DNA of 64,000 bases from Gaeumannomyces sp. JS-464. Taxonomy: Eukaryota; Ascomycota; Sordariomycetes; Magnaporthales; Magnaporthaceae. Where the stretch lies: contig NGZR01000002.1 of NCBI GenBank assembly GCA_002197995.1, positions 1,984,001-2,048,000 of the forward strand, read 5' to 3'. Of the stretch, positions 34,160-45,046 are shown piece by piece (position 1 is the first letter of the stretch; every line of letters begins with the position of its first letter). The notes under the pieces were generated by a model. That model ran no database searches. It was given only the letters and a program-made list of their open reading frames with translations, and had not been told where the DNA came from. The position numbers were made by a program, and so were the translations under genes.

Positions 34160-36017
34160 AGTCAGTGCACCCCCTCCCCTGTTGGCCACCCCCCCTGTTG
34201 GCCACCCCGGCCGCCCCACGGCCTCCCCACGGCCTCGAATCGTCGCGCGTACTTCAATTCTACCGCATTCCATCAATTTTGATCCGTTTTCCTTACTTTT
34301 TGCTGCAATCGAACGCCGAGATGCCAGAAAAACATTATACAGAAGAAGAAGTCGAACAGACCGTCGCCGCCGTACAAGCGAAGGTCCCAATCGCGAGGGC
34401 CGCCCGACTTTGGGGTATACCGAGGTCTACCCTACGGCACCGTCTTGAGGGCGCCTTACCTATCTGACAGTTTTTAAAAACCCTATCAGCGGATAGCCCC
34501 GGAGCAGGAGAAGCGCGTAGCCGACTGGATCCTGTTACAGGCCTCCCTAGGGCTCCCGCCAACGCATGCAAAAGTCCGGTTTTTTGCACAAAAGATCCTC
34601 CGGCAAGGGGGCGCCTCCCAGCCCCCCGGGAAGCACTGGATTCGTGGCTTTTTAGGCCGATATCCAGAGGTCCGTACCGGAAGGGGCCGGCGCATGGAAT
34701 GTGCACGCGTTAAAGGGGCTACTACTAAAATAATAAAGCAGTGGTGGGAGCGTTTGCAAATACCGGAGGTGGCCGGGATCAAACCGGAAAATACGTACAG
34801 CGCAAACGAAGGCGGCTTACAAAAGGGAAAAACAGGCAACGGGCTTGTTTTAAGCCTCGCGGAGGGCCGGCCTTTGCAAAGGAAAAAGCCCGGATCTCGC
34901 ATTTGGACGAGTTTTTTCGAGTGCATCTCGGCCACTAGGGTCTCGCTTCCTCCCCTCATTATTTTTAAAGGAAAATACGTACAAGAGCAATGGTTTCCGG
35001 AGGATTTAAACCAATTTAAAAGCTGGGAATTCACTGCAACGGATAACGGGTAAACTACGGATCGCACGGCCGTCGAATGGCTGCAAAAAATCTTCCTCCC
35101 TCGCACCCGGCCCCCTACCCCTGAACCCCGGCTTTTAATATTGGATGGCCACGGATCGCATATAACCAAAGAGTTTATGTCTCTTTGCCTGCAAAATAAC
35201 GTTTTTTTACTTTATTTACCCCCTCATTCCTCGCACGTTTTGCAGCTTTTGGATCTATCCGTTTTCAGCCCTTCTAAACACGCCTACCGCCAAATAGTCG
35301 GGTCCCAAGCTTTATTTACCTGCTTAACTGTGGTAGTAAAGCGCCAATTTTTGCAAAGCTATGCCTCCGCACGAACAAAAGCCTTTACCCCTTATATAAT
35401 TAAATCGGGGTGGCGGGCATCTGGCCTTTAACCTCGGAATATCAACAAACCCCTTATAAACCGGCTTATACTCGAAAACTCCCAACGAGACGACCGACGA
35501 GCCCAAATTCAACAATCTGCAAAGGATGACAGGGCCAAACAACGTTCAACGGTCCTTTTATTGCAATCCCGGATGCCCTAGGAGACTCCCAAACAAAGTC
35601 GAAAGTTGGCCTCCCAAATCAGCGCCCTTCAGGGTCGGCTTCCGGCAAGCCCCACGGCCCGACTTTTCTTCCGGAAGCTCCAAAAAGGCTAGGAGGCGCG
35701 TGAATTCGAATTAGCTGAGGCCCTGCAAAAAATTAGGCAGCTGGAGGCCGAATTGGAGGCACAGCGGCCTCGCAAAAAAAGGAGGGTGGCCCCGGATCCC
35801 AACGAGACCTTTGTGAATATCCGGCGCATTTCAAAGGCAAGGGGGCACGTTGAGGAGGCAGGCGATACAGCATCAGAAAGAGCGGAAATTTTTGATCAGG
35901 AATCAGTATACTCTTGTATCGAGGTTAGTTAAATAAAGGTAGAAATTTGCAGTTGAATGCACTAGGTTTGGTGGTGATCGGGCCCGTGCAAGGTGGCCAA
36001 CAGGGGGTACTCCGACT
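34160..36017 (+). mobile_element. pogo/Fot1-type DNA transposon with TA target duplication
   Basis: 1.86 kb element with terminal inverted repeats. The left end reads AGTCAGTGCACCCCCT, then CCTGTTGGCCAC. The right end on the opposite strand reads AGTCGGAGTACCCCCTGTTGGCCAC. It is flanked on both sides by TA (34158-34159 and 36018-36019), the usual Tc1/mariner target. The left TIR has an internal duplication of CCCTGTTGGCCACC. Size, target and encoded DDE protein agree with the Fot1 branch of pogo. The transposase is broken, so the copy is not autonomous. Confidence 0.85.
34321..35932 (+). pseudogene. Broken pogo/Fot1-type transposase
   Basis: The N-terminal helix-turn-helix (ARAARLWGIPRSTLRHRLEG) starts at ATG 34321 and its frame stops at 34467. 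The rest continues in another frame from about 34478. That part holds a CENP-B-like DNA-binding region (LLQASLGLPPTHAKVRFFAQ) and the DDE catalytic domain with TATDNG (about 35035), LLILDGHGSH (about 35135) and YLPPHSSHVLQLLDLSVFSP. In-frame stops occur at 35051 (NG*TTDRTAVEWL, where a Trp is expected) and 35429 (SGL*PRN, again Trp), both fitting TGG-to-TAA RIP changes. The C-terminal coiled coil and basic tail (LQKIRQLEAELE...PRKKRR) lie in further frames and end near 35932. Catalytic Asp codons survive, but the protein cannot be made intact. Confidence 0.85.
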
Positions 36018-36652
36018 TAGAAGTGAACTTTGGACCACGAAGGTGTTAACAAAAAAGTCCTTGGGGCCCCCCATCGGTAACCCATAGGAGTTTGTGGAAA
36101 AAATTGCGGTAGAGATCTCCCGGCTGCCCCGAGGTCTTTTACCAGCTAATAAACTACTTCTTGCTATGACCCCGATACCCCGCCCATTATTTATTCATTG
36201 TTCCTTTTTCTCATCCATCCCTTTTTCTATAACCTTTCGCCTATTACCTGGCGGCAGACGGTGTTCCTCTAAACTCTGCGCTGAACTCCGCCCTTACGAC
36301 CCATTGATCTGGGATGGCTTTAGAAACATGGCGCGACTGTTGGAATAACGACGCCGTTGAAGCTATGATCAAGGTTCCAACGCCCAAGTTTGATTCTATC
36401 TCCGAAATTTCAACTCCCGGGTCTGCTCCTATCTCCAAAATCCTTCCCTTTACGTTGTATAAAAATGCAGCCGATTTCCTGTTCTTTGGAAATTCTGGCC
36501 GTCTCTCCTGCACCGCTACACACTTTTCTTCTCGTCTTCTCAAGCAAGTCCGTTGCAACTTCCTGAGCAAAGCCTGTCGAAGCAAGCTGAGAACATCAAG
36601 TCGGGCATCGTCGCTCCTGCCTCTTCTCCCCAAGTCAAACCAGTCCGTTGCC

Positions 36653-37918
36653 ATGGCACCCAACCCTCACTGCACCACCCAGACCATGCAGTACCAGCCC
36701 AAGCCTCGCTGGGCGGAGTGGCAAGATGGAGACATTGCCTTCCTGCGTTCGCACCAGTTGTTCACAGAGGACGAGTACAACATCCTAATCGGCAAGGGGC
36801 CAGGCCGCGTGGCCATCGGCGCGACCTGCCACCCCGTCATCATCCTCAAGCGTTGCCCGGACCAGAAGCGGTCCATCATCACCACCGTGTCGGCCTACGC
36901 GTCGGAGGAGAGGCGGCACCTCCCACCCTGGCAGCAGGCTGCCCACAGACGCAAGAGGCAGCAGGACTTCCGCGCCTTCGTGGGCTCGCAGCTCCCTCCC
37001 AACTCCGGCCGCGAGGCCCTGACGCTCGAGGCGCCGCACATGAGGATGCCCAAACCGCAGGCTTCGTGGGTGTACGTCCAGAACGTCTCGGTGGTGCCCG
37101 ACTCGGTGCTGGGCATCTTCCACAAGTCGCCGATGCACCTGCGTGTGAGCAGAGAGAGCCTCGAGGACCTGCTCGGCCACATGGCTGAAAGCTGCAGTAC
37201 GATGGGGTGGTGCCTGAAGGCAGTGGAGCTCGGGGGAGAGAGGCCGTGTGGTGAAAGTGCCCCCGTCGCCATCGAGATACCAAGGATCCTGCCAGCCGCC
37301 AGCATCAACGCCACCGCAAAGACCAAAGCTTGGAATGCTCCCAGCTGGCAAGACACCACGTGGTCAATGGTTGCAGCCAAGAAACGAGATACCTCCTCCT
37401 CCTCCTCCTCCTCCTCTTCCTCCTCTTCCTCCTCTTCCTCCTCTTCCTCCTCTTCCTCCTCTTCCTCCTCTTCCTCCTCTTCCTCCTCTTCCTCCTCTTC
37501 CTCCTCTTCCTCCTCTTCCTCCTCTTCCGCATCATCATCATCATCATCTCTCTCTTCCTCCTACTCCTCCACAAGCTCAGCCGCCTCCTACCACTCCTCC
37601 ATCACCGCCACCACCACCGCCCCAGAGGCGAAGCCGGCCGGCTCAAAGTTCCCGCCGCCCGCCGCCAGGCCAAAGTATAAGGCCGAGTGGTCCGCGATCG
37701 TCAAGGCCCCATCAAAGGCCCCTACTGCCATCACCACCGCCACGACGACGACCACCACCACCCACCTCACAGCTGCCGCCACCTCAGCTGCTGCCGACAC
37801 CATCCTCCCAGTGCCCTCATGGGTCTCGATCGCGGGGAGCAAGGCCCAGCCACAGCCTCCTCCCCAGAAAGCGAAAAAGGGCCCACGGGTGCTGCGTATA
37901 ACCTCCAAGCACCGATAG
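36653..37918 (+). CDS. Hypothetical protein with long polyserine repeat
   Basis: Single-exon protein of about 421 residues from ATG 36653 (MAPNPHCTTQTMQ). The frame is open further upstream to 36314, but that part is poor in coding character. Residues about 15-200 form a compact-looking, unrecognised domain (KPRWAEWQDGDIAFLRSHQLF, then LKRCPDQKRSIITTVSAY and SWVYVQNVSVVPDSVLGIF). Then comes a run of roughly 50 serines encoded by TCC/TCT triplets at 37391-37530, followed by a Thr/Ala/Pro-rich tail ending KKGPRVLRITSKHR. No signal peptide or membrane helix. The opening 'WxxGDxxFL' segment recalls small fungal lineage-specific proteins. Function unknown. Confidence 0.55.
   Translation: MAPNPHCTTQTMQYQPKPRWAEWQDGDIAFLRSHQLFTEDEYNILIGKGPGRVAIGATCHPVIILKRCPDQKRSIITTVSAYASEERRHLPPWQQAAHRRKRQQDFRAFVGSQLPPNSGREALTLEAPHMRMPKPQASWVYVQNVSVVPDSVLGIFHKSPMHLRVSRESLEDLLGHMAESCSTMGWCLKAVELGGERPCGESAPVAIEIPRILPAASINATAKTKAWNAPSWQDTTWSMVAAKKRDTSSSSSSSSSSSSSSSSSSSSSSSSSSSSSSSSSSSSSSSSSSSSSASSSSSSLSSSYSSTSSAASYHSSITATTTAPEAKPAGSKFPPPAARPKYKAEWSAIVKAPSKAPTAITTATTTTTTTHLTAAATSAAADTILPVPSWVSIAGSKAQPQPPPQKAKKGPRVLRITSKHR
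37391..37555 (+). repeat. TCCTCCTCT nine-base tandem repeat (polyserine coding)
   Basis: About 14 near-perfect copies of a nine-base unit, then a short TCATCATCA block. It encodes serine in the gene frame; other frames give Leu/Phe, Pro/Leu or Lys/Arg repeats, which explains several long but meaningless frames here. Confidence 0.9.
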
Positions 37919-38353
37919 TGTGCGGGACATCCTCAACACAAGAATTTGACACCTTGGGAATACTGGCGAAGCATCTTTGACCTTGATGGAATCTTTCTTG
38001 TGCTGGTGTTTTTTTGTTTGATCATATACGGAGCATGTTCCGATACCCCTCGCTGTCTTGCTGGTGCGCTTTGTTCGGTCGAGCTCGGATTTGGAAGGAA
38101 AAAGTTGGGTTTTCTGGTCGCGTGATCATTGAAGCGATAATAAGCTTTTTTTTCTGGTATTTCGGAATCGTGGATCTTGAAGTCGTAATGGAAATTTGGA
38201 CGAATTTTTGACGCGAAGCGTGGTCAAGCAAGTAGATGGCGATTGAAGCAAGACCAATGTCCACCCCCTAAACTTTTCGTAGTCCTCTCGAGTGCTCGAA
38301 GAAAGCCGAGAGACAAAGAACCCAAAAGGAGAATAAAGCCGCTCGCCGCCAAC

Positions 38354-40464
38354 TCACACCCTGCACAGCCTCCCATTCTGCGTCTGCGTCCCCTGCTCCC
38401 CGTCCCTGACCTCCCAGCCCTCGCTGCCGACGCCCGTCGTGACGTAAAACACCCCGCTCGGATCCCACCGCCTCTTGATCTCCAGCAGGCGCGGGTACTG
38501 CGCGCCGTAGTAGCTCGCCTGCCAGTCCGGCTCGACGGGCGTGCCCTCGTTCAGGTACGACCCGCCGCCCTCGCTGGCCGGCGCGGCGTCCCTCCACCGC
38601 CTCATCAAGACGTCCAGAAGCCTCCTGTTGGCGGCGCCGACCTGCGCCGGGCTCGCGTCGTCGGCGAGCGGCAGCGCCGCGATCAGGAACGCCACCGCCT
38701 CGCGCCACGCCGAGCTGACGCCGTTGTCGGCGCCGGCCCGGTTCCGCGGCGCCTGGTGGTAGCCGCCCCAGATGCGGCCGGCGCCCTCCTCGGCGTGCGT
38801 GCGCAGCGCATTAAAGGTCCGGTTGAACTTGGCCGGGTCCTCGAACCCGGCGCGCGGGAAGAGCCGATTCGCAGGCACGACGACATTCCCGACCGTCTCG
38901 TTGCCCCAGCTGTCGTGGTACGCCGGGTAGAAGGCGTCGAACGCGCGCGTCCGCGGCGCGAAGCCCGGCAGGCGCAGCTCGTCGCGGATCTTGGCAAAGA
39001 ACGGCTTCGTCAGGGTGTCAAACGACTCCAGCGTGTGGTTGGGCGCCCAGAAGGGCACGACCTCGAGGCGCAGGCGGCCACCGCCGTCGTTGTACAGCCA
39101 AAAGTACGAGTACGTGCCGGCGTCCGTCCACTCGACGAACCGCTCGAAAAAGGCGCGCACGCCGGCCCAGAAGGCGTCCGGGGTCGCCTCGACGGCGCCC
39201 GACGACGGGGAGTAGGTGCTGATGTTGAACCAGGACGTCACGACGGGGACTCGCGGGTGGGCGCGCACGACGGCCGACGTCACCACGCCGTAGGTGCCGC
39301 CGCCGCCGCCGCGCAGCGCCCAGAACAGGTCCGCGTTGCTGGCGGGCGAGGCCGTGACGAAGCGCCCGTCGGCCGTCACCACCTCTAGCTCCATGACGTG
39401 GTCGGCTGCCATGCCGTGTAGGCCCGACATGGGCGTGTGCCCGCCTCCTTGAAGGTAGCCGCCCGTGAAGCCGACGCTCTGTTTTTGGCCCCCAAGTCAG
39501 TATTTCAGCTTCCAACATTTGCACTTAATTCGCCTGGGCCGTCCGTCACTCGCCTCGCAAATCCCCCCAGACACAGTAACCCCGTTCCTGTCCGCGGCGC
39601 TATAGATCTCGCGGACCGTCACGCCCGCGCCGACCTTGAACGCAGGCCCCTCATAGCCGCCCGGGCTTCTACTGCTATACTCGGGCAGGAAATCGACGTC
39701 CTTGAGGTGGTGCGTCCACACGGCCAGCGCGCCCGCGCCGCTCGACTTGCCCAGGTAGCAGTGGCCCGTGTTCTTGACGACGAGCCGGACGTTGGCGTTG
39801 CGCGCAAAGTTGACGGCCAGCTGCACCTGCGCCACCGTGCTGACGTTGACCGCGTACGCCGGGTAGCCGCCCAGCGTGCAGCCGTCCTCGGCCGGCGTGC
39901 TGCTGCCGTTGAGGGTCGGCATGCACGTCCGGCCCTGCCAGAGGGGCCACATGATGGACGTCGGGTCCGCCTCGCTGTGTTGCCCCAGGTCATTAGTCTC
40001 TCATTGGCCCGCACTTTCCTTCAGGCTGTCTCGCAACACAGCTCCACCTACTGGAAATACGGATCCGTCCAGTTCGCAACCACGGCCGCGCACTTCTCCG
40101 CATCGTATCTGCCCCAGTTCCGATAGCAGGGCGCCGCAACGGGGACCGTCGGGATGAGCGCACCGCCGAGCGCGCCGTCTAGCACGTCCCACGCGCTTTG
40201 GGCCGGCCAGGAGTCGGTGCCCGGAAACGCCCTGCACTGGTCGGCGTCGAGCACCGGGGCGGGGTTGCCCTCGTGCTCAAAGTCTAGCAGCGCCGCGTGC
40301 TGGCCGCCGAGCCTTGCGACGTCTTCGGCTCGGAGCTGGATCGTCTCGTACTGGAACAGGGGCGCCCCCGCGCTCGATGTGCCGGCGGCGAGCACAGCGG
40401 ACGCCGTGTGTGGGAGACACAGGACCGCAGCCAAAGCGCCGCGCATCCTCCGCGCGTATGGCAT
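38354..40464 (-). CDS. Secreted FAD-linked oxidase, berberine-bridge enzyme family
   Basis: Extracellular flavoprotein oxidase of the VAO/BBE family, which oxidises alcohols, sugars or alkaloid-like substrates. Exons (minus strand): 40464-40052, 39974-39554 and 39478-38354. Intron 1 is GTAGGT...ACAG and joins as [12 protein letters not shown]. Intron 2 appears to be a GC-AG intron (GAG|GCGAGT...ACAG) joining GGICE to [15 protein letters not shown]. The signal peptide is at about residues 1-28. Probable bicovalent flavin residues are His in KNTGHCY and Cys in SGGICE. The BBE C-terminal motif is present ([18 protein letters not shown], then [15 protein letters not shown]). About 650 residues, normal for the family. 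The start could be the ATG at 40503, 40464 or 40446; 40464 is a compromise for the signal peptide. No frame break found. Confidence 0.88.
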
Positions 40465-41170
40465 GATCGCGCTTTTCCTAGGGGAACGAAGCCGATGCTC
40501 CAAAAGGAACTGCTTGGTCTTTAGGAGTTTTACGATGATGGCGCTGGTAAAGCGAAAGCAGACGTAGAATTAAAGCACGACTTTCGATGCAGAGGGTAGC
40601 ACAAGAGAAGATATATACATATATAGACAGTAGCCAGCCATTATAGTACACCATCAGCCATTTTCTTCCAGCCAGTGCTACTGCGAACTTCGCCTGTGCA
40701 TTTACCCTGGCATGACAGAGTAGCACCAGAACGGCGCCAAGGGTGGAGGACGCGGTCGACTGACAACATCGCCTTGGAGGGCAGCGAATAATGTTCAGGG
40801 AAGCAAATGAACTGCAGCCTGTGCCGTGGTATTACCCCTCGCGATCGGCAAGAGAACTGCCGCGCAGACAAAAAAAAACTAGGAACTACCTCTCCAGCGT
40901 CTCTTCTTCGGATTTGCATCGGACTTGCGTGCACAAAGACTGGATCTGCCATTTCGGTCGAGGAGACGCGTCGTCGCAAAAACAGTGACATAATTCCATT
41001 CCAGGGACTGTTCATCCGCTCAGACGTCAAGGACAATAGGTTCATCGGTTTATTATCATTCAAGATTGAATTACCGGCCCCTTGACATGCACGACGCCTA
41101 AGTCCACACCCGCCCTGAGCGACAGCAGAGGAGCCCCAGGTTTCCTTCTTCCAAGCTTGATCCTCTCCAA
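40465..41170. other. Spacer between FAD oxidase and GH125 genes
   Basis: Upstream of the oxidase and downstream of the mannosidase, which are in tandem on the minus strand. No gene seen. Confidence 0.5.
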
Positions 41171-42830
41171 TTATTGGAAGCTTTCCTTCAGGATGTTAGG
41201 CTTCCTCTCTTGCAGGTCCAGTATCATCTGCCCAAAAAGCCCGTTCGCCCACGAGAACCTGTAGCAGTGCCGAAGAGCAGTAAAGTCAGCTGGGTGAACA
41301 CGCGCGAGAAGCGGGAAGAACAACAAGTTACGAACCATGGCCGCGTCCAGTCCGACTGGTTGTGCGCATTGACAGCCTCGTGCATCAGCCCCAGCCCATC
41401 GGTGCTGCTGACCAGCTCGCGCAGGACGCCCTTGATCTCGGCGTCGTCGTCGCTGGTCAGGATGCGCACGATGCTGGCCATGGGCCAGGCGTAGCCGGGG
41501 CCGATGTGTGGCCCGCCGACGGCGTTGATGACGGGGCCCCGCATGAAGTACGGGTTCGAGTTGAAGCCCCTCTCACCCAGGACGAGGGCGCGCGTGTTGC
41601 GGTACAGCGGGTCGTTGCGGTCCAGGAATCCCGAGAGCGGCGCCGACAGGAGGCTCGGGATGTTGGCGTCGTCCATGAGGTTGGCGGAGCCGTAGCCGTC
41701 CACCTCGTAGGCGTAGACGTCGCCGCGGCCGAGCGCGTCGCGTCAGGCACCACGCCGTGGCTGTTGATGGCGTTGCGCAGCGAGGCCGCCATATCGCGCA
41801 TCTCGGCCTCAAGCCCTGCCAGGGCCTGGTTGCCGCTCGAGATCTTGGCCGCGATGTCGGCAGCGCGCGCCAGGTTGGCGGCGAACATCATGTTGGCAGG
41901 GATGAAGAGCTGGTAGATGGAGACGTCGTCGCTGGGGCGGAACGCCGACCTGATGAGCCCCGTGCCGTTGGCGACGGGGTTGCCGATGCCGTTGTTGGTC
42001 AGGGTCTCACTCCCGCGTGGCGTGATGCGCGTGAAGGTATAGGCAGACCTGAGAACGCGGCCGTCTTCGCCGTACGTGCCCGTCATCATGTCCCGAGCCA
42101 CCTTGAGGGCCGCGCGGACGGCGTCGGCCCAGCGGAAGCGGCCGAAGAAGGCAGCGTCGCCCGTAGCGGTGTGGTAGTCGTGCGACAGCTGCAGGAATGC
42201 GGCCAGGCTGTCGAGTTCGTATTTGCACTCGAACACAGAAGAGTTGTCGTAGCGGGGTGTGACGGTATCCTCGCGAGCCGCGTCGTTCTTGGCCGGCAGA
42301 ATCCCAGACTCAACGGGGGGCTGGAAGCTGTTGCAGTACGGGGACGTCAACAGGTAGCGGGCCTGCAGGTTTATGGTGCCGCGAAACAGGCTGGCGATGC
42401 TGTCGCGGGAGTCGCTGGCCTTAAGGAGCGGCAGATAAGACTGCATCTGATTGGCCGAGTCGCGCAGCCACATGGCGTTGATGTCGCCCGTGATGATGAA
42501 GGTCAGCTCCTCGTCGGCGTTGCCGGCCGCGCTGCCGCGCCACTTGATGGCCGTGTCGAGCGTGTTGGGGAATGCATTCTCAAAGATGCGCGCCAGGTCC
42601 GGGTCCGCGATGGCCGAGCGCATGCGTGCCACAGCGTCCTCGACCTCCTGCGACTTGAAGGTGCGGCACTCGACGGGCGGGCGCATATAAGACAGCGCGT
42701 AGCGGCCGGTGCTGAGCGGCTCGTGCTTCTGCTTGAAGTAGTCCACGTAGTTGGGACACTCCTGGGCCACGGCCTGGCTGGCGAGCAGAAGTGCCGCCTG
42801 GGCCACGGCGGCGGTTGGGGAGGAGAGCAT
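41171..42830 (-). CDS. GH125 exo-alpha-1,6-mannosidase-like secreted protein, one frame break
   Basis: Glycoside hydrolase family 125 (formerly DUF1237), which removes terminal alpha-1,6-mannose from glycans. Exon 1 is 42830-41336 and exon 2 is 41258-41171. The intron (GTTCGT...ACAG, 77 nt) joins as [19 protein letters not shown], and the last residues are NILKESFQ. The signal peptide is [19 protein letters not shown]. Family motifs: [60 protein letters not shown] and [19 protein letters not shown]. At about 41735-41745 the frame slips by one (HGVVPD before, [17 protein letters not shown] after), consistent with one missing base. Otherwise it is full length. It likely acts on mannans or N-glycans outside the cell. 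Confidence 0.86.
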
Positions 42831-43733
42831 CCCGGCTGTTTTTCTGCGCGCCGTCTTGAAGGTCTCTTCGCCGCAGGCTCAGAGGCAGCTGCGATCAAGG
42901 CGTTGGCAGGAGGAGTCGATCTCCAACACCTGGCAAGGCACACGAGGGGCGGGGGCCTTTGTTTATGTTGATCTGCCCGAATCAGGCGCCTGGGCAAACA
43001 TCAACATGTGGAGAAACCACGGCAGCAGACCGCTCCTGGGCACGACGTCGTGTGTGTTGATCCCCCGGTCCCCGCATGGAGCAGGGTGTCGTCACTCGTG
43101 GGACAGGACGGGCGTCTTGGAATCGGCTGATCATCGGTGCTCACCCCGCAGTCTCGCCTCCGCATCTTTGCCCGCTTTTGGTCGGCTGTCGGCAGGGTGC
43201 CATTGCCATGGGTGTGGCCGATCAATGGCGGGCTTCTCCAAAATCTTTCGCGGCCATCAGAGCTCACGCAAAAAAAAAAAAAAAAAAAAAAAAAAGATGT
43301 TGAAGCTTGGGTTACATCCATGCCGGCGAACCTGTGCTCCCTCAGCACCACCTGCCAAAGCTGGGTGTCCAGATGCTTGATTAACACCCGACGGGTCACC
43401 TGCGTCGCTTTTGGTGTCACGAGTCAGCATAACAATGGAGAAATCACCAGGGAGACTCGGATTTATGCAGAAGCACGGGGCAGATATCTCGTCGAGGAGT
43501 TCGCAGGAAATTTGAACAAGGTCTCGCCAAAACAACCGATCGACCCTCGGACTCCCCTTTATGTTGAGAATCGATCGTGACGGATCTTCCAGTCGCGAAA
43601 CGCACCGCGCGAGGGGACTTTAAACATGTCCGAAATCTGCATAGGCACAAACGGGTTTCTCAACCGGCAATTCCAAGCAATTACAATTGACAGTTTGGAG
43701 AAAAACAAGAGGAGTAGGTAAAAACGAGGGAGC
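42831..43733. other. Spacer with a 26-base A tract
   Basis: No gene recognised. A run of 26 A occupies 43270-43295. Confidence 0.5.
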
Positions 43734-43872
43734 AAAAAAGGATGCCGGTATCACAAGCTCGCCGGGACTCGAACCAGAGCAAAGGGTTTGATGTTGGTGG
43801 CTGCATCATGAACCTCACCCGAGGGGCGGGGAGCGAGTGATGTGTGCTCTACCCGCTCGGCCATCAGGGCTT
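43734..43872 (-). ncRNA. Candidate RNA polymerase III unit (tRNA-like A and B boxes, T6 terminator)
   Basis: On the minus strand, TGGCCGAGCGGG (43863-43852) fits an A box, GGTTCGAGTCCC (43775-43764) is a perfect B box, and a T6 run at 43739-43734 could terminate Pol III. The spacing suits a long-variable-arm or intron-containing tRNA. However, the flanking arms do not pair into a clean acceptor stem (GCCCTGA against CGAGCTT), and the T stem has a mismatch. It may be a decayed tRNA, a tRNA with an intron that I folded wrongly, or another Pol III transcript. Confidence 0.35.
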
Positions 43873-45046
43873 ACTGCTGCTAGGAACAAGCTGGTGCGCT
43901 TGCTGGCAGCCGGCTTGCTGCACAGGTATATAAAGGAAGCAGGCGTGGCCTTGGGTGGGAAGGAGCAGCCCCGGAAACGAGAAAGGACTCATGCAGGTTT
44001 GGGTGAGCCACGCCACAACTCGGAACTAATTATCAGACAGCTGATGCTCATGTTGGTGATTATGACATCCCTAAGGACCAAGATGTGGCAAGGAGAACAT
44101 GCCTACCGAGGAAATGCATCATGGCCATGAATTCTTAACGGTTGCTGACGCCCCGAGCATTTTGAGGTGGTCTGTCGCTGAGAAGAATTGCGCATAATAT
44201 CTGACTATCACCGTCCGTCTTGTGCTCCCTGAGCTTTTGGTCGGCTTCATTGGTGGGTTATCATTGTGTGGATTGTACAAGCTGGCCTCGGCGCCCTTGA
44301 TCGGCCGGTGTCACCTCGTGGCGGTCCTCGGCCAAAGAATTCAACCGTCTCACCCGTTGAACACCCCCCCTTCGGCCTCACTCGACATCTTGTAGCAGAA
44401 AGGAGACCGCGCCTTGAACAAGCAAAAGATTTTCCGTGATACGCAGACATCAGGTTTTGTTCTCTTTATAAGGCCTTCGCCGAAGGAAGGAGTGCACACG
44501 CAAAGACAAGTAGCCTGAGTATCCTGTTATAATTAATACCCAGAAAAAAAAAAGGTTAAGCCATGGTTCTACTCGTGAGCTATCGGGCCAAGACCCGTTG
44601 AGGTGGGATTAGCGATCATGTATTCGGGCCTTCCTTACCAGATTCTGGGCACTGGAATTGGAACGACGCAGCTTCTAGCTCAGTACACGCAATGCACTTT
44701 CCTGATACATGGATGATAGGCGAGGAGTGACGAACACTTCCTTCGAAGAAAAAAAAAGCCACGCTGACATCGTTGTTTCAGCTCTCGGAGAAATAAAGCC
44801 GTTGTTTTTCGCCTAGAAATCCTCTCATGTGGTGTTCTAGCTCAGCAGCCAAGTTGAAGCAGTACCCGACTGAAGCATCAAATAATACATGAGCCCTCCA
44901 CTAATCATCGTCCGCAGCACCCGTCCGGCTCCTGCCGTCTCGTATTTTCCTGCCAGCAAATGAATATCTGTCGGCAAAACCAAGCAGCCAACCTCAACCA
45001 AACTTCCGGGCTATCAGACAACAACGTTAGTTCTAAACAAGACAGC
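43873..45046. other. Spacer upstream of the cysteine-rich protein gene
   Basis: No recognisable coding sequence; only short chance frames. Confidence 0.5.

Larger units (their letters stand above)
34131..36150 (+). pseudogene. Decayed second copy of the F-box gene segment, split by a pogo transposon
   Basis: Left piece 34131-34152 reads TTTTTCCGTGGCCTATGGCC, matching 12168-12188 of the F-box gene. Right piece 36018-36150 continues the same gene: GAACTTTGGACC, then GTGTTAACAAAAAAGTCCTTGG (gene: GTGTCAGCAAAATCCTTGG), GGTAACCCATAGGAGTTTGT and CTCCCGGCTGCCC. Mutations in the relic include stop codons. The two pieces abut once the transposon at 34160-36017 is removed. No F-box start was found to the left, so only an internal fragment was present. 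Confidence 0.7.

Noticed and set aside
37305..37574. Minus-strand Lys/Arg repeat frame and plus-strand Leu/Phe and Pro/Leu repeat frames
   Set aside because: Out-of-frame readings of the TCCTCCTCT repeat inside the polyserine gene.
38243..39388. 381-codon plus-strand frame opposite the FAD oxidase
   Set aside because: Arg/Val/Ala-rich antisense shadow with no motif.
41757..42971. 404-codon plus-strand frame opposite GH125
   Set aside because: Antisense shadow; the minus strand carries unmistakable GH125 motifs.
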